Shown here in pieces: positions 11,950-26,400 of a DNA stretch of 64,000 nt. The translations under genes were made by a program, and so were the position numbers. Position 1 is the stretch's first letter; each line of letters opens with the position of its first letter. Origin of the DNA: Lamellibrachia columna (lineage: Eukaryota > Annelida > Polychaeta > Sabellida > Siboglinidae); contig OY759274.1 of the NCBI GenBank assembly GCA_963662155.1, positions 37,432,965 through 37,496,964 on the forward strand, written 5' to 3'. Below the pieces are notes generated by a model. The model worked only from the letters and a program-made list of their open reading frames with translations, had not been told where the DNA came from and did no database searches.

Positions 11950-14480
11950 AGTTCAAGTCGCATCGTCAGTGCTCTATTCACAAATCTCAGTGCACAGTGG
12001 ACATTTATTGAAGGCTCAGGCTACACGGCTGTTGACAGTGTCGGTGGTAAACTGTTGTACATCTCCAGAGATACGGGCCCAATGTGGGTGTTGTCCGATG
12101 CTGGTGTGATGATCCCAACACAGTCGTCAAAGAGAATCAGTGGTGGTGTCCTGCCACTTCCTGCACCATCGGATGAACTAAGAACTCTCTGCTCGGAAAG
12201 TATTTTGATGATTGCCAGTCACTGTAGAGCATTGGGAGAACATCTGACTCAGTTGTTCATCACACAATGTATTGGTGATGTATCACGTAGTCCAACGCGA
12301 CAGGCCATTGTGACAACTGTCATGACATACGCGTCATACTGCGACATCATACTAAGACCACCAGGTCTTGCCACTGATCTATGTTCCAATGAGTTGGACT
12401 TTGACTTGTCACGCCAGTACATGTGCCTCCAGCATGACCACTGCCGGTTTGGCGAGGTGGACGTTTTTACGGGACAATGTGTATGCGATACTGGCTATTG
12501 GGGTCCCAAATGTTCTGCAGTATGCCCCGGTGGCCCAATACATGCATGTAATGACAGAGGACACTGCCGTAGCAAGACAGGTGAGTGTGAATGCGACACA
12601 CCCTGGCTGGACAGCAGCAACTGTACAGAATGCAAGGAAGGCTGGAGTGGACCCGATTGCTCCGAGTTCACGTTCCCTAACAATGTCACACACCCGTCTT
12701 ATAACACCACAACGGTGAAACCTCCTGACACGGAAACGATCATATATAACACCACAACGGTTAAACCTCCTGGCAACGAAACGATCATAGATAACACCAC
12801 AACGGTGAAACCTCCTGTCAATGAAACGATCATAGACCCGCAAACAGCTGCCATATTTGGCCAAGGACACGTTTCAACATTTGTCAGCCGCGTAGTTTTC
12901 ACACTGGCAGCTTTGGGTGAGTTTCACTTGCTCAGATCGACAGACTTATCCATACAGGTGAAGACTGTCGGCTGCTATGATCAGTCAGTTTGCATTGAGG
13001 CTGTGGCAATCAGTTATGGCGTGCATAATTTTGTCGTCAGAAGTGGATACACATCAACGGAACAGTCACATATGTGGTACAATGGTAAACAGTTGACTTA
13101 CGATGACACCAACTTTGTCAATGATGTCTTCCGGGTGACACACGATGCCACATTCGTTGTTAATGTTGTGGTTGGTGCAGTTGCGAAACTCGTGGTGAAG
13201 CAAGTGCACCGACACTTGAGTGTAACGCTGGTTGTGTCATACACGGAGTGCAGCAACCAGGACTCAGTGTTGGGAGACTGTGGAGTTGGTGCTGTCGTAA
13301 CCGCTGACAGCTCCGGGGAGAGGTGGCGTGTTGCAGCCATCGAGAGTCTCTTTAGTGTGCTCTATGCGTCTAGTTCCATTGGTGAGACAAACAGCACATA
13401 CGGTGGTGGTCATTGTTTGTTCTTTGATGGTGAATTATCGGTGACATCTGGTGTCCTGACCGACGTGTTTCATCACACAACTGACCTCTCAATCGAGTTC
13501 CACATAAGAACAGTTTCACTGTACGGAGTCGTCATCTCCTATGGCATCACAGGCTCATTCAACTTGTATCTGGACACAACCATCAAACTATACATTGAAG
13601 GAGTAGTGTATGACACTGACATTATCGTCCCACTGGGCGAGTGGTGCAAAGTGACTGTCGTCTGGCACGCATCAAACAGGTTCCTCAATGTTTATGTTAT
13701 CAATGAGAGAGGCATCATTACAACTTCTGATTTGCAAGTTAAATACAATGGCTTTTTCAAAAGTGGAGGTTCATTGCTGCTTGGTAAGACTCTCACAATG
13801 ACCCTGGGTGGCTTTGTTGGAGAAATCGATGAAATCGTTGTATGGCATAAGGCGTTGTTGTATCAAGATATACAGAAAGCATGGATGATGAACCACCAGG
13901 GCAAAGAACGAGATATTGCTGCGTTGTGGAAATTCGACGACGGTGAAGGTGTTACTATCCACGACATTGTCAGTTCCAGTCATTTGCAGTGGGCAGTCTA
14001 CTCGTGGTCATCACACCAGCCACAGTGGCGCTACTCTGAAGCCAGACTTGATGTGCTTGGCCGTAAGACGGCATTCTTCTTCACAGATGATTCTTTAGCC
14101 ACAAATGCCAATGAGAAGTGTATCAGGATGTTTGCGGTTCTTCAGCCTGACTGCTTTGACACCGTCGCCCAATCAATCTGCACAGAGCTGTGTGTGCAGG
14201 ATGTGGCAGCAAGTAGCAGGCTTGATGTCTCTCTCCACGTTGTTGTTGCTGTTGCTGATATCTGCATGGCCGAGAAACATCTGTCGAACTGGCCGGCACA
14301 GAGTCTGTGTAATGAGTTTGCATCTGGTGCGTTCCCATATTACGTGGGACCAGATTGCGACACGAAGTGCTACTTCGGAGCTATCGATCCAGGGGTTGCA
14401 GATTCGTGCCGATGTTACGATGGCTATTGGGGTCCCGACTGTTCAAGGCTGTGCCCAGGACGTCAACTAAACATATGCAG
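11950..14480 (+). CDS. Giant protein, first visible exon (partial LamG, C8, EGF, Thr-rich repeats, VWD, LamG, C8, EGF start)
   Basis: The exon follows the acceptor ctgtctgctgcag and ends TGCAG|gtatgc in phase 2. Domains by visible residue: end of a LamG (1-54, ALFTNLSAQWTFIEGSGYTA), C8-like (81-134), EGF block (159-239), Thr/Pro repeats (251-295), VWD-like (301-455), LamG (485-700, with CLFFDGE and LWKFDDGEG), C8-like (724-774), the NWPAQSLCNEF motif (about 780), and the first half of an EGF block (802-843). Because it starts inside a LamG, at least one more module must be encoded upstream. The frame is open a further 55 codons into the LINE tail, which I regard as accidental. Confidence 0.8.
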
Positions 14481-17400
14481 GTATGCTACAATCATTGTAG
14501 TTTGAAAGCGAAAAGTTCCTTGTATGATTGCTGTATTGTATATTGCGTGCGTGCAAGTGTTTGCGTGTCTGGTTACATATCTATGTGCGTGCGTGCGTGC
14601 GTGTGTGTATGTCTGCGCGCGCGTGCGTGCATGTGAGTGTGTTTCTATATGCGTATCTGTCTCTGCAAAATTTGCTTCCATGTGAGCATGCGTGCGTATA
14701 CCTAATTGTGTGTCCGAGTGCGTACACGTGGGTGAATAATTGTGTAATGGTGTAATGGTGCGTGTGCGCATGTGTGTACTTTTTCATATGCATGTATAAG
14801 AAACTACGATAACATGTTGAACCCATGAAGTTACAGCAGGACTGGACATTTCTAGTTGAAGTTCCTCGTTGTGTGGAAGAATACAATGTTGCTGTAAGTA
14901 TCAATACTAACTGTTCCTCTATGTTCACAGCGGCCAAGGTAGATGTATCCAGAAGACTGGCAAGTGTGAATGTGCCTACAACTGGGCAGGTGCCCCAGAC
15001 TGCAGTGTCTGCACCAAGGGATTCCACGGTGCTGATTGTTCTGTTGCCAACACGACCGCTGATGTTATCATTAATGATTCGCGCATAGCGTCTGTGACCG
15101 TGAATGGTTACTGGGTTCTGGATGGTGCTGGTGTCATATTCAAAGGAACTGGAATATATGTGTTCTTCAGACAGCAAGTGTCAGCGACACAGCAGCTGCA
15201 GATGGAAGTAATGCAGACTGTGTGTGCAAGTTTCGACGTGTGTGTGCGTGCCATTGCCGTGCAGATCAGTGATAGCACATTGGTGATCAGTGCTGCTGGG
15301 GTGACTAGTCAGTCGGATGTGCTGTACATCAACGGTAGTGTCACCAACATCATCAGTACTGAGGCTCTTGTGTTTGCACATGGATTCATGCTCGAGAGAA
15401 TTGACCAAACAGAGTACATACTAAGAGGTACAGATGGTTTTGAGCTGGACGTTTTTGTTGGTGACGGTCACTTGATTGTCCAGATTAGCACCGCCGGCAA
15501 TGGTAACGTCTACGGTTTGCTTGCGTTCACGGGACATACCAGCATCAACCAGACAGCAATTGTGGCTTTCTTTGGCAGTTGGCAGCTTAATGATATTTCC
15601 ACCAGTATCTTCAACCGTACTACACCGACAATGTGTTCAACACACAAGGCTGTCTCGTTCAACAATACAACGGCGTCGGTGGTAGATTTGCGAGACATTA
15701 CAACGACTGACCACCTGACGTTTGAGCTGACCTTCAGACTAGAGACCACCACAGCCACAATATTGCTGTCATACGCAACAACTGAAATGTTTGCGTTGGC
15801 TGTCAGTGCAGATGGCGTATTGACAATGCATCACAACGTTTCAGTGCTACATACTGGTATCACTGTGGAACGTGGTTCGTGGGCAATGGTTGCAGTTGTC
15901 TACAAGAAGTCGACCCATCATCTGACTGTGGTGTATACTAGTGTCACTGGCAAAGTCGTGTACCGGACATTTGTGTTTTCAATAGGCGACTGTGAATCAG
16001 GAGGGTCTTTAGTGCTGGGAGGAATTCAGAGCAGCACAGGAGTGGCAGTGGCAAGGGACTTTGTTGGGGCAGTTGCCCGGTTGATAGTGTGGGAACGGTG
16101 GTTCACTGCAGTCGAAGTCATCACCCACTGGAACATCAACATCCCAAGGGGTGAGTTGGGACTGACTCACGCCTGGGTGATGAGTGAGGGGCTGGGTGGA
16201 GAAACCCTGGAAATCCGCGGAGCCAGCGTGCTCTACCTCCATCCAGACTGCACGTGGATCAACTATGATATTCCTGCATCTGATGTCTCTGTCAGTGTCA
16301 ACACACGAGTGTCGTTTTCAACAGAAGTATTGGAAGTTGCTGCACGTGACAAATGTTCTCGACTGTTCTACCACGGCGCACTGTCCACTTCTTGTGGCTC
16401 ACTCACAGTAGCTGTGGCCTACTACCATTCTGCGTGTCTTCACACAATAGCAACGACACAGTCAGTCGAGAGTAGTCTCAACGTTGTGATTTCCTTTGCA
16501 TCAACATGTCAGATAGTCCAGCAATTGTCAGTCTGGCCAGCCAAACCGATGTGTAATGATTTTACCGGCGAACAATTTCCCCGTTGGATCGGTTCTGACT
16601 GTAACCAGCGCTGCATCTTTGGCCACGTGAACGCCATGCACCCTGATGTATGCACGTGTGACACGGGTTACTGGGGTGATGCCTGTGATCATCCATGTCC
16701 TGGTAGCGTCACAGAACCTTGCCATGGACACGGATTGTGTTCCCGAACTGGGAAATGCCTGTGCCAACTGAACTGGAATGGTAGGTCAACAATTATAATT
16801 AAAATAATGTAAATCATTTGTAATGTTGGTTTTTCTGTCTGCACTTTGCGAGAGAATCAGGTAACCAAATGTACATTCATGTAACATTTTAGACAATTTG
16901 TGGGATGAGGAACATTTTTCATTTTAGAAGTGCATATTATACAATCCAAAGAAAACAACAACATAACGAGAAGGTTATTATTATTATTATTAAATGCAAT
17001 TTCGTGTGACAAACGTGATACTACTCACGTGTGTTTCGCTTATGCCATTCCATAAAATGTACCACGACTGTTTCTAAAAGTTTATTATACATTTAAATAT
17101 ATCTTAATATATAAATTTATTTATATTTAAATATATAAATAAATAAAAAAGTCCATATCATAATATTTTTTTAAACAGTTACTAAAAAAATTAATTAAAG
17201 TGTTACTAAAAATAATAAATAAGTTAATAATTAAAGTAATTTCCGCCGATTCCTATGCTACACTCTCAAGTCGTAAGTTCCCGCCCCAACTCTCCCCACT
17301 GTCCACGGTCGAGTGCGCGCAGAGCATCGACGTCGGCGGGCAACGTAGTGTACGACTGACGCGCCGCAGATCCGCTCTCAGCACAAGTCAGCTGCACAAA

Positions 17401-20400
17401 TGCCTGGCAGTTTCGTTTCCCTTTCGTATTAGTTATGCACATTCATTATACATTTGGTTTCAACGTAACGTACGTTTTTCATTGTGTCAATTATGTAGTT
17501 AGTTTATGGTTTTTCTCTGTGAATAATATGTTATGTTTTCATGAACATTGTGTGTTTCAGGCAACAACGAGTGTTCGGCATGTGCTGCTGGCTACGGTGG
17601 TAACAACTGTAGTTTTATGAAGCCACATTACACACCCAAGGTTATGGTGTGTCAAGTGGATAGAGGCAAGACAACCAATTTCAAGGGCTACACATTCAAA
17701 GTGAAAAAGCCAGCAACTTACCACCTGATACAAACTGAACACTTCAACCTGCAGGTAGATGTGTATTAAATGTGGTTCGCCAATTATACACGTGGCAGTG
17801 TTAGATATGTGAACAAATGTGTATGAATATGGGCATCCACATATAATAGTTTTATGATAATACTTCAGTTTCCGAGTTATTTATAATGCACGTTGATCTT
17901 GTTATTTACGTATATTGTCATTGTTGTGATTTAATCATCATGACTTTGTTGTGATGATGAGCAACTTTTTAAGTCGCTAGAACTTGTCTCAAATGATTAC
18001 AGATACTCCCCTAAACATCTGATATAGCATGAGAACCTCTTTATGCATGGTTCTTCAAAATAGTGCAGTAATGTGTCTTTTCTACAACTTGTTTTTAATG
18101 CTGTTTTATGGAAAATAAACCATTCGTAGGCTTGGTACAATATTGATATTTTTGTATAAACCTCGACAGTGTCTGGACATGAAACATTGATGTTAAATGT
18201 AAACATACATATAAACTGGTGTTTTCAGATGGAGCAGATCGTCTGCAAGAGGGGGGTGTGCATTGAAAATGCACAGCTCACTTTCTACAATCAGACAGTA
18301 ACAGTTGTGCCTAAGACACATGCATATGTCAGCAAGAGGAAGTCTCGCAGCCGCACCATCGTCGAAGTATCATTGGATGGCACAAAGGTGTCTCACTCCA
18401 CTTCAATAACACTTGATAGAGGTTGTGTAATGAGAGTGTCAAAGCAACGCAGAAATAAGTACACGGTGACAGTCACAGATGTTGGTCTGCGTGTCACCTT
18501 CACTGGGCGTTATGGGGCTCTACGGGTCGTGACAAAGCTGAATGACACTAGTTGCTGCGATGAAATATTGAAAGGACTCTGCGGTAACTGCGGTGCGTGT
18601 TCCGGCAAAACTCTCACACTACCCCAGTGTCCTCTGATGCAAGCTGGATATTCCGACGGCGACGACACTGGAATCGTCAACGTTGATGCCTCGACCAAGG
18701 GAAAGACACTCGATGAGATGATAGAAGGTACCATTGTGCACACAGATGACCCAGTGACTGGAGGTGCTGGACGGTGCATCTGCTTCACTGATTCTACGGC
18801 TGTAACTAACGAGATCACACTATTCGCCGGCCGCTACACCACCATCGAGTTTCTGCTGCGGACATGTGCTGCGGACCGCTGCCACGGCACTGTAATGTCA
18901 TTCTCTGGCAGTCAGACTTTCGCACTGCTACATCAAGACACATTGAAGATTGTACTCGGTGACAACTTTGTCTATGACAGTGGCGTGACACTGCCGGACA
19001 ACAAGTGGACGTTCATCTCCATTGTGCTTGACAATAAGAAACGACACGGCAAATTGCACATTTTTGCTGATGGGGTTAAATTTGCTGTCATGAAGGAATT
19101 CTGGTATTACGACAAAGTCACAGGGAACTGCTTCATTGGAATGGGGCGGTGGCAGCTGTCGAATGATGGCACGTTCCTTAATGAGATCGACCACTTTGTG
19201 GGATGCGTTGATCAGCTGCGTATCTGGCATAGGTCAGTAGTGTTCGTTTGTTTGACTGTATAATGACATGCTCTCAATACTAATAACATGTTGTGCGTTT
19301 ACGGTGATGAATTCTTACCAGTTGTTGAAAACAATCTATAATCAAAGACATAACGTTATACTTCTCAATGTAAAATTAATGTTTATGTGAAATATCAAAT
19401 GCTGACAATGACTAATCAATTTTCTTTGTTTCCAGAATGTTTGGACCATATGAAATTTACTTCAAGTGGGATTTAGCTTTGAATGGGGATGAACCTAATC
19501 TGGCATACCTTTGGAAATTTGATGAACTATCAGGTGAGCTAAGCCAAAACGCAAATGAAATAAGTTTTTAAAAGTTTCGCTTCCACTTTACAACTCATCA
19601 GCACTATTTGCTCATTCTCTGCTATCCATACCATTATCATACCAAGCCTCTCTTCATATAGTCTAACCATCGCCTCTTCTGTTTTCGGTGCTTTCACTTC
19701 AATCTCTCATCATCCCGTATCTCTGCGCCTTACCTATCACAGCCTGTTCCCAGCTAGTCTCCTTTTTTCTATGTTTCTTAAATCAAATCTGTTATTTTGA
19801 TTGCACAGTCATTTGTTGTCATCCCATTTTACCAGAGTCAGTCGATCAGAACTATTGTTCTTAAAACTGTTTTCAAGCTGGTATAAGACAAAACCCGGAC
19901 ACTTTCCTTTCAACTTCATGTCCCGCGTGTTAATGTCCAGTTTCATCCACACTGTGTCCGTTCCTACAGTGCTAGATTGTGATCATACAATATAACTGTT
20001 TCAAATATTCCCTGCTGTCCAACTCCACTGTAAACAGGAGGCCCAATACACCCCAGTGCTGCAAGTTCCTTAGAAATGTCTTCCACGTTCGCCACTACTA
20101 CCAACTTACCACCGCCTAGATTGAAAACCTGGTATATGCAATTATATGCAAAAGGCAACAATTATACAACATAAAATATATTATAAATTGTGATTAAAAC
20201 AACAACCTGGGCAATATTTATCGTTGCTAATTATAGCGTCGGGTATTCTGTTGTGATATTTAATTCTTGGTGTTCAATTGGTTCAGAAATAACTCTGTAA
20301 TCTCACTTGTAATGTTTGCCAGATGACAAGATCTTGGATGAAGTCAGTCGCATTCCAATGATGCTTCCAAGGAAACCATTCCCACGCCCTGTTCTACAAG

Positions 20401-23400
20401 TATCGGATGCCCCAATCCGTTATCAACCTCAAACACCACAGTATGCCCATGGCAGTGCATCACGCCGAAAGCGTCGTCAGACAACAGACAACGAACTGAC
20501 TCTCCAGCAGATTGAACACTTCTGTGATGATCTGTTTAATGAGGATAATTTCAAAAGGTAAGTGTCGTGGTTATTATCATTATTATTAATAGTAGTAGTG
20601 GTAGTGGTAGTGGTAGTGGTAGTAGTAGTACTATCAAAGCTTGACGCAATATCGATATATCTGTCTAGTTATATAAATTACACATATCTTAGATGTTGTA
20701 ATTCTCGCATAGTTTAGGTGGTTTCCAAGCTACATTTGCAAACATTATACATTGTGTAAAGTTGTTACGCAATAGAAAATGGTTTACTATGACAAAATAT
20801 TGGTGCACACAAATGAACATAATCATACGCTTAATGAAACCTGCTAACATATGAACTGCATTGCTCAATTCAGTTGTCCTCCTCCAGTGTATCAGTCTCA
20901 TTGCAATTAGAATACTGCAGTGGTACATTTTCACAAACCATATGTTGACTATTGCTTTCAGAGCGTGTTCACGTGTAGGCGATGCTCTGGTGCAGTCCCA
21001 TCGTGAAGACTGCATCGCGGATGTAAGAAACACAGGAGACAAGGACGCTGCTGTCGACTCTGTTGTGGCACTTGCCGACTACTGCGAGGAAGTGCTCGCT
21101 CTGTCTGACTGGCCAGCGCGTCAGCTCTGCTCCCACTTCACTAACACAGCCGACTTCTCAGTGTGGATTGGTGCCAAGTGCGACAAGCCATGCTACTTTG
21201 GTAGTGCAGAAGCAGATAACCGCGAAGTGTGCGTGTGCACTAAAGGTTACTGGGATACGTCGTGTCACAGTGAGTGTCCAGGCGGCGCTACAAGTCTCTG
21301 CTCAGGGTTTGGTCCGTGTAACACAAGCAGCGGAAGCTGTGAGTGTCCCATGAACAGGCGTGGATCGGACGACTGTTCTGTCTGCTCTAATGGCTGGCAC
21401 GGCACGGACTGCAGTGTCATGTTTCAATTGACTGCCACGGAAACACGCGTCATGGCCAAGTTAACAGACACAGGGCATGTGCACACAGTCGATGGGTTTG
21501 ACTTCCGGCTGACGAATGTCGGCGAATATCACCTGTTGAATTTGTTCCCGTACGTTATGATGGAAAGCAAGCTCATTCGGTGTCATCAACACTTCTCCTG
21601 CGTTGCTTTCATTGGCGTCAGATTGGGTGACGACAGTCGCGGTTTCACAACACTGACAGTTCATTTGACATCGGATATGACGTTCGAATTCACTCTCAAT
21701 GAGTTCAGTAGTGTAATTGACAGCACCTTGAATTTCTATGGTTTCAACATTAGTCGGCTGTCGGCTTCAGAGCTGGTTGTAGATGTTGGCTCAGACTTGC
21801 AGATCATCATCCGGGCTGTTGGATTGTATTTACATACATCCGTCGTGATGTCGAATGACTTGGTAAATGCCACTGATGGCATTCTTAGTGGACGTGGCGA
21901 AAAGTTGATAAATGATGCAACAGCGCACATCTTCACCTCTGCAGGATATAGCCAACCACTTAACATCAGTTCCAACGTAATGGTTGCAGCACAGAAACCA
22001 CAGACGTCACACCCCAGTCCAACATACGAAATTCCACTTGCGACAGCTAAATCAGTGGGGAATGCACATACCCAAGACAGTCATAGTTTATCTCAAGCTG
22101 CCACGAATGCATATGTAGACATGTGGAGAGTTCATTCCAATGACACTTTCATGTCATACCCATCGGTGGATCATCAAGCACAGGCAGTGGGTGGCTACTC
22201 GCTCGAATTTCACAATACTTCTGCATATTCAGTCTTCCAAGCACAATCAGTCATTGGCAGCGATGTTACATTCGAGATGTTTGTGAAGGCAGCAGATGGC
22301 AACGGTAGTGGCGTGTTGTTCTCGTACGCCAGCAGCCACGTGTTTGCAGTAGTGTCTGTAGATACACTAGTGGTGCAGGTCAACGGCTCCACGTATAACA
22401 CAGGACTGAGTCTACAAGAGGGTGTGTGGAACAAAGTTGTGATCGCCTACAAAGGACACAATGGAAGGCTTGATGCATACGTCTTCAGCAGTGATGGTGT
22501 TCCACATAGGGGCATAGCCATGGTGCCAACAAACCTGTTTGCTGAGGACGGAACCCTAGCACTAGGTCAATGGCAACCGCCACGCAGTAGCTGGAAGCAC
22601 GAGCGACCACACAGCTTTGACGGCTGTATCGACAGCTTTCTAGTGTGGGGAATCAGCGTAGAAGCAGCACTTATTAAAGATGTGTGGGACATGAACTTGC
22701 ACGACGCTGCTACCTTGCTTAATGCCAACTGGCAGTTTGACGAGGGACAACGTGATTTGGCAGTCGACTCCCTGCAAGGACACGGTCTTCGTCTCCCAGG
22801 CCGACCGTGGGTCTCGCCTCACTGGGTCCCGTCAGGTATACCGGCAAGAAAGGCAACCGACGTAAACCCACTGACTGACACTTGCAAAGACGAACAGCAA
22901 CGGCGTGATGCAACATCGATGTGTCTGTTTCTGATGAGAAACACATCCATGGCACAACAATGCCTCTCAGTCCACTCCGCAATAGTTGACATGTATGTGA
23001 TGTTCTGCCAACAGGAAGTCTGTATCAATAGAGGTGACATCTCAGCTGCACGAAAAGTGGCTCTTGACTTCGCCGATGCCTGCATGTTCAGCAATTCTCC
23101 AGCTGCGTGGCCAGGGAAGGATTTGTGTGCCAATATTGGTGGTCTTCGTAGCGGGACTCAGTGTTATGACACATGTCGCTTTGGCACAACGTCAAGCAAC
23201 GGTCAGTGTGAATGCAGCGAAGGCTACACGGGCCCACACTGTGACCAGCTGTGTCCTGGAGGTACACAGAGTCCGTGTAGTCGCCATGGCCGCTGTACTG
23301 AAGCTGGCGACTGCGACTGTGACCACAACTGGCAGGGACACAGCTGCGACTGGTGTGCTGAGCTCTGGTACGGCTCTGACTGCAGTGTCCTTGTTACGTC

Positions 23401-26400
23401 ACCATTCCACCACAGTTCCACTACCAGAGTCGCCTTTGTGACACCAACGGCGACATATCACACATTCGACCATGTCCAGTTTGTTGTTGGCAACAAAGTT
23501 GGAGTGTTCTCTATATTTGAGTTGAGCGGCGACAGAGTGAAGATACAGGTTCACCAAGTCTTGTGTGACTTACCATCATGTGTTGATGCTGTCGCCTTGC
23601 AGGTAGGAAGTGAAACTGTCACTGTGTATGCGGAGAAAGACACCAAGCAATGGCCAACTGTACATGTTGGGCGCACCAAGCTCAACTATGGCGAGATATC
23701 AAAGAGAGTGTCAGATAACTTTGAGGTCAGTCTGTTGTCAACTGAGAAAATCATGCTACACGTCAAAGAGCCATACCTGTTGAATGTGACTGTTTATCTG
23801 ATGCATCACTTTCTGCATGTGACCGTCGAGGCTGATACCAACACATGCCAGAATACAACAGGTATTCTTGGGTCATGTGATGGTGATGTTGACAACGACG
23901 TCCCATTCAATAAGTCGACAGCTTCACTCAGCAGCCTTGCAGCGGACGTATCGCAACAGTACCAAGTGGCAGAAGACCAGAGCTTGTTTGATGCTGCTCT
24001 CCTGAAGAGATTGTCCCTAGCTGGTTATGCGATGTCATTGAACAGTACTGCCACAACATCAGATGTCCTGTCACATTCTTTCAGTAAGTCAACACTGAAG
24101 TCGTCCACGGGCAGTTCCAACAAAGATGTCACCGTCAGCTTGCTGGTGAAGCCAATGAGTCATGGAGGTATTATACTTGCCTATGGAAAACATAAGACAT
24201 TTGCTTTGACCAACGATGTCAACGTTACAATCCACTCTGGTCAGACCTCGTTTGTGACATCTACCAGCAACAGCATCGGTGAGTGGAACCAACTGGTGTT
24301 GGCCTATGAACGAGACAACAGGCGACTACATTACTACCACATGAATGCGGCCGGTGCACTTACCTACGAGACATTTGACATCGACTGCGCCGACCTTATG
24401 GACATCGGTGGCCGAATGACACTGGGAAGTTGGCAGGCAGCCGGGGACAATGTCAGTCACACGGTGACACGTTTTGATGGGCAGATTGATGACATGTCTG
24501 TGTGGCTCACACGACTGCCATATGCCATCATCTACCAGTTGCTTCACCTCAATGTACGACCATCGGTGTTTGCGTCAAAGCTTGCATACTTGTATACGTT
24601 TATTGAGGATGATGGACCAACCGCCAGAGATAATATGGGAGCAGCTGATTTCCGTGGTGCTCAGTCTCCATGGCAACATCCAACATGGCTGCCGTCTGAC
24701 CTTGACGTGTACGACTTGCCCTCAGATATCAGACAACAACTTATTAATAATGGCAATGATAACAAACAACGGGACATCGAAGTTATTTGCGACTCGTTCT
24801 TCATGTCACCAATAGTGAAGTCCAGCAATGTACATATTGACAGCACAATACGTGAACACTTCCATTCACAGTGTCGTCGAAGCGGCCGCAGGTCGGCGAA
24901 CGTGATGAGTGCCTTCTTCACAATGGCATCGTTTGCTGAATTGAGCCGTGTCGTCATTTCTGGAGAAAACGATTTACACACAGTTCTTTGCAGTGGGCCG
25001 TTGAAGCAACAACCACTGTGGTTGAGACGTGAGTGTGTAACCTGTATGTTCGGCACAATTGGTGAGAAAGGAAAGTGCACGTGCTACCTCGGCTACTGGG
25101 GGTCATCGTGCAGTAATCGATGCCCTGGCGACCGAGCAGCTATATGCAGCGGACACGGAGAGTGCCTCCCAGATGGCCGGTGTCACTGCGAGGATCATTA
25201 CAGTGGTAACATGTGTGAGAAGGTCACCTGCACAGATGGCTCAATAGCTGCTGATTGTACTGTCATGCAGATGTCGTCAGATCACCTTGGCGTCACGGTT
25301 GTCGCCCATCTAAGAAGTCAAACAATTGTGACAGCCTTGGACAGCACAACGTTCCAGTTGCGAGCCACTGGCATCTACGAGGTGTTTGCTGTAAAAAACT
25401 TTACATTGTGGGCTACAGTGGTTGACTGTGACACGCCAACAAGAACGGCCCGGTGCTTCGATTCATTGCTGCTTAGTTATTATGGCCAACAAGTGCTTGT
25501 GAATCGATCAAGCTCTAGCACCAGTCACATGACAGTCTGGGCAGACGGGCGCGCTGTTGAAGTGAGAACGAGAAGAGGACTTTCCGGTATCAACATGGTG
25601 CGGGCGGCAACACACACCCTGGAGATGTCAGTTGAGCGTCTGCACACAATGGTGAGTGTTGGAATAGAGACAAATGGTATCAGTGCGACCCTCGTGACTA
25701 CCAAGCCAGTGTGGAGAGCCGCAACAGGACTCGTAAGTTCTTGCAATACGAGTGTCTCCATCCAAGCTACAGGCTGCAGTGGTGTCGTAGATCCATGCAC
25801 AACGACCGAACTACCACAAAGCTGTCAGAAATCGTTGTCGGAGTCAGCTGTCCGCAACTTCAGTGAGCAGTTCCTGCGGACCCCAGAAGATTCTACCACG
25901 AATATAACAAGCATATCCACGAGCATATACTGTGAGGGATCAGGCATGTTCACTGAAAACATCACCTGGCTGCCTCGTGGTGGCTTCGGCATTGAGATGC
26001 ACATCAAACCAATCAGATACGGTGGCGTGTTCTTCTCCTACATCAACAGCCATGTCCTTGCCATTGTCAACGATGTGACCGGACTCCACGTACACTACAA
26101 CAACCACATCTACACCAGTGGTCTCGTACTTGCACTGAATGTGTGGTCACAGCTTGACCTTTACTGGGACGTCTCCTTGGCTACACTGCACGTGTACTTG
26201 ACCAAGACGACCGGTGAAACGCGTGTATTTGCAGTGCAACTGACCGCCTCTGCATTTAACCCGTCTGGAACTATGTCATTTGGTGAGCTGCCGACAGACG
26301 TCTCCCACGTCGTCAATGCAACATTCACAGGGTACTTGTCTGAAGTGCGTTTGTGGACACGTCCCCAAAGCGGCGGTGTTCTCGTGGCACACAACTGGAG

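Noticed and set aside
12409..12902. Antisense ORFs over the first exon of the giant gene
   Set aside because: Shadow frames of the Thr/Pro repeats and coding bias; the sense strand has clear domains.
24661..25080. 139-codon antisense ORF in the 8-kb exon
   Set aside because: No recognisable content; lies opposite well-supported LamG/C8/EGF coding sequence.
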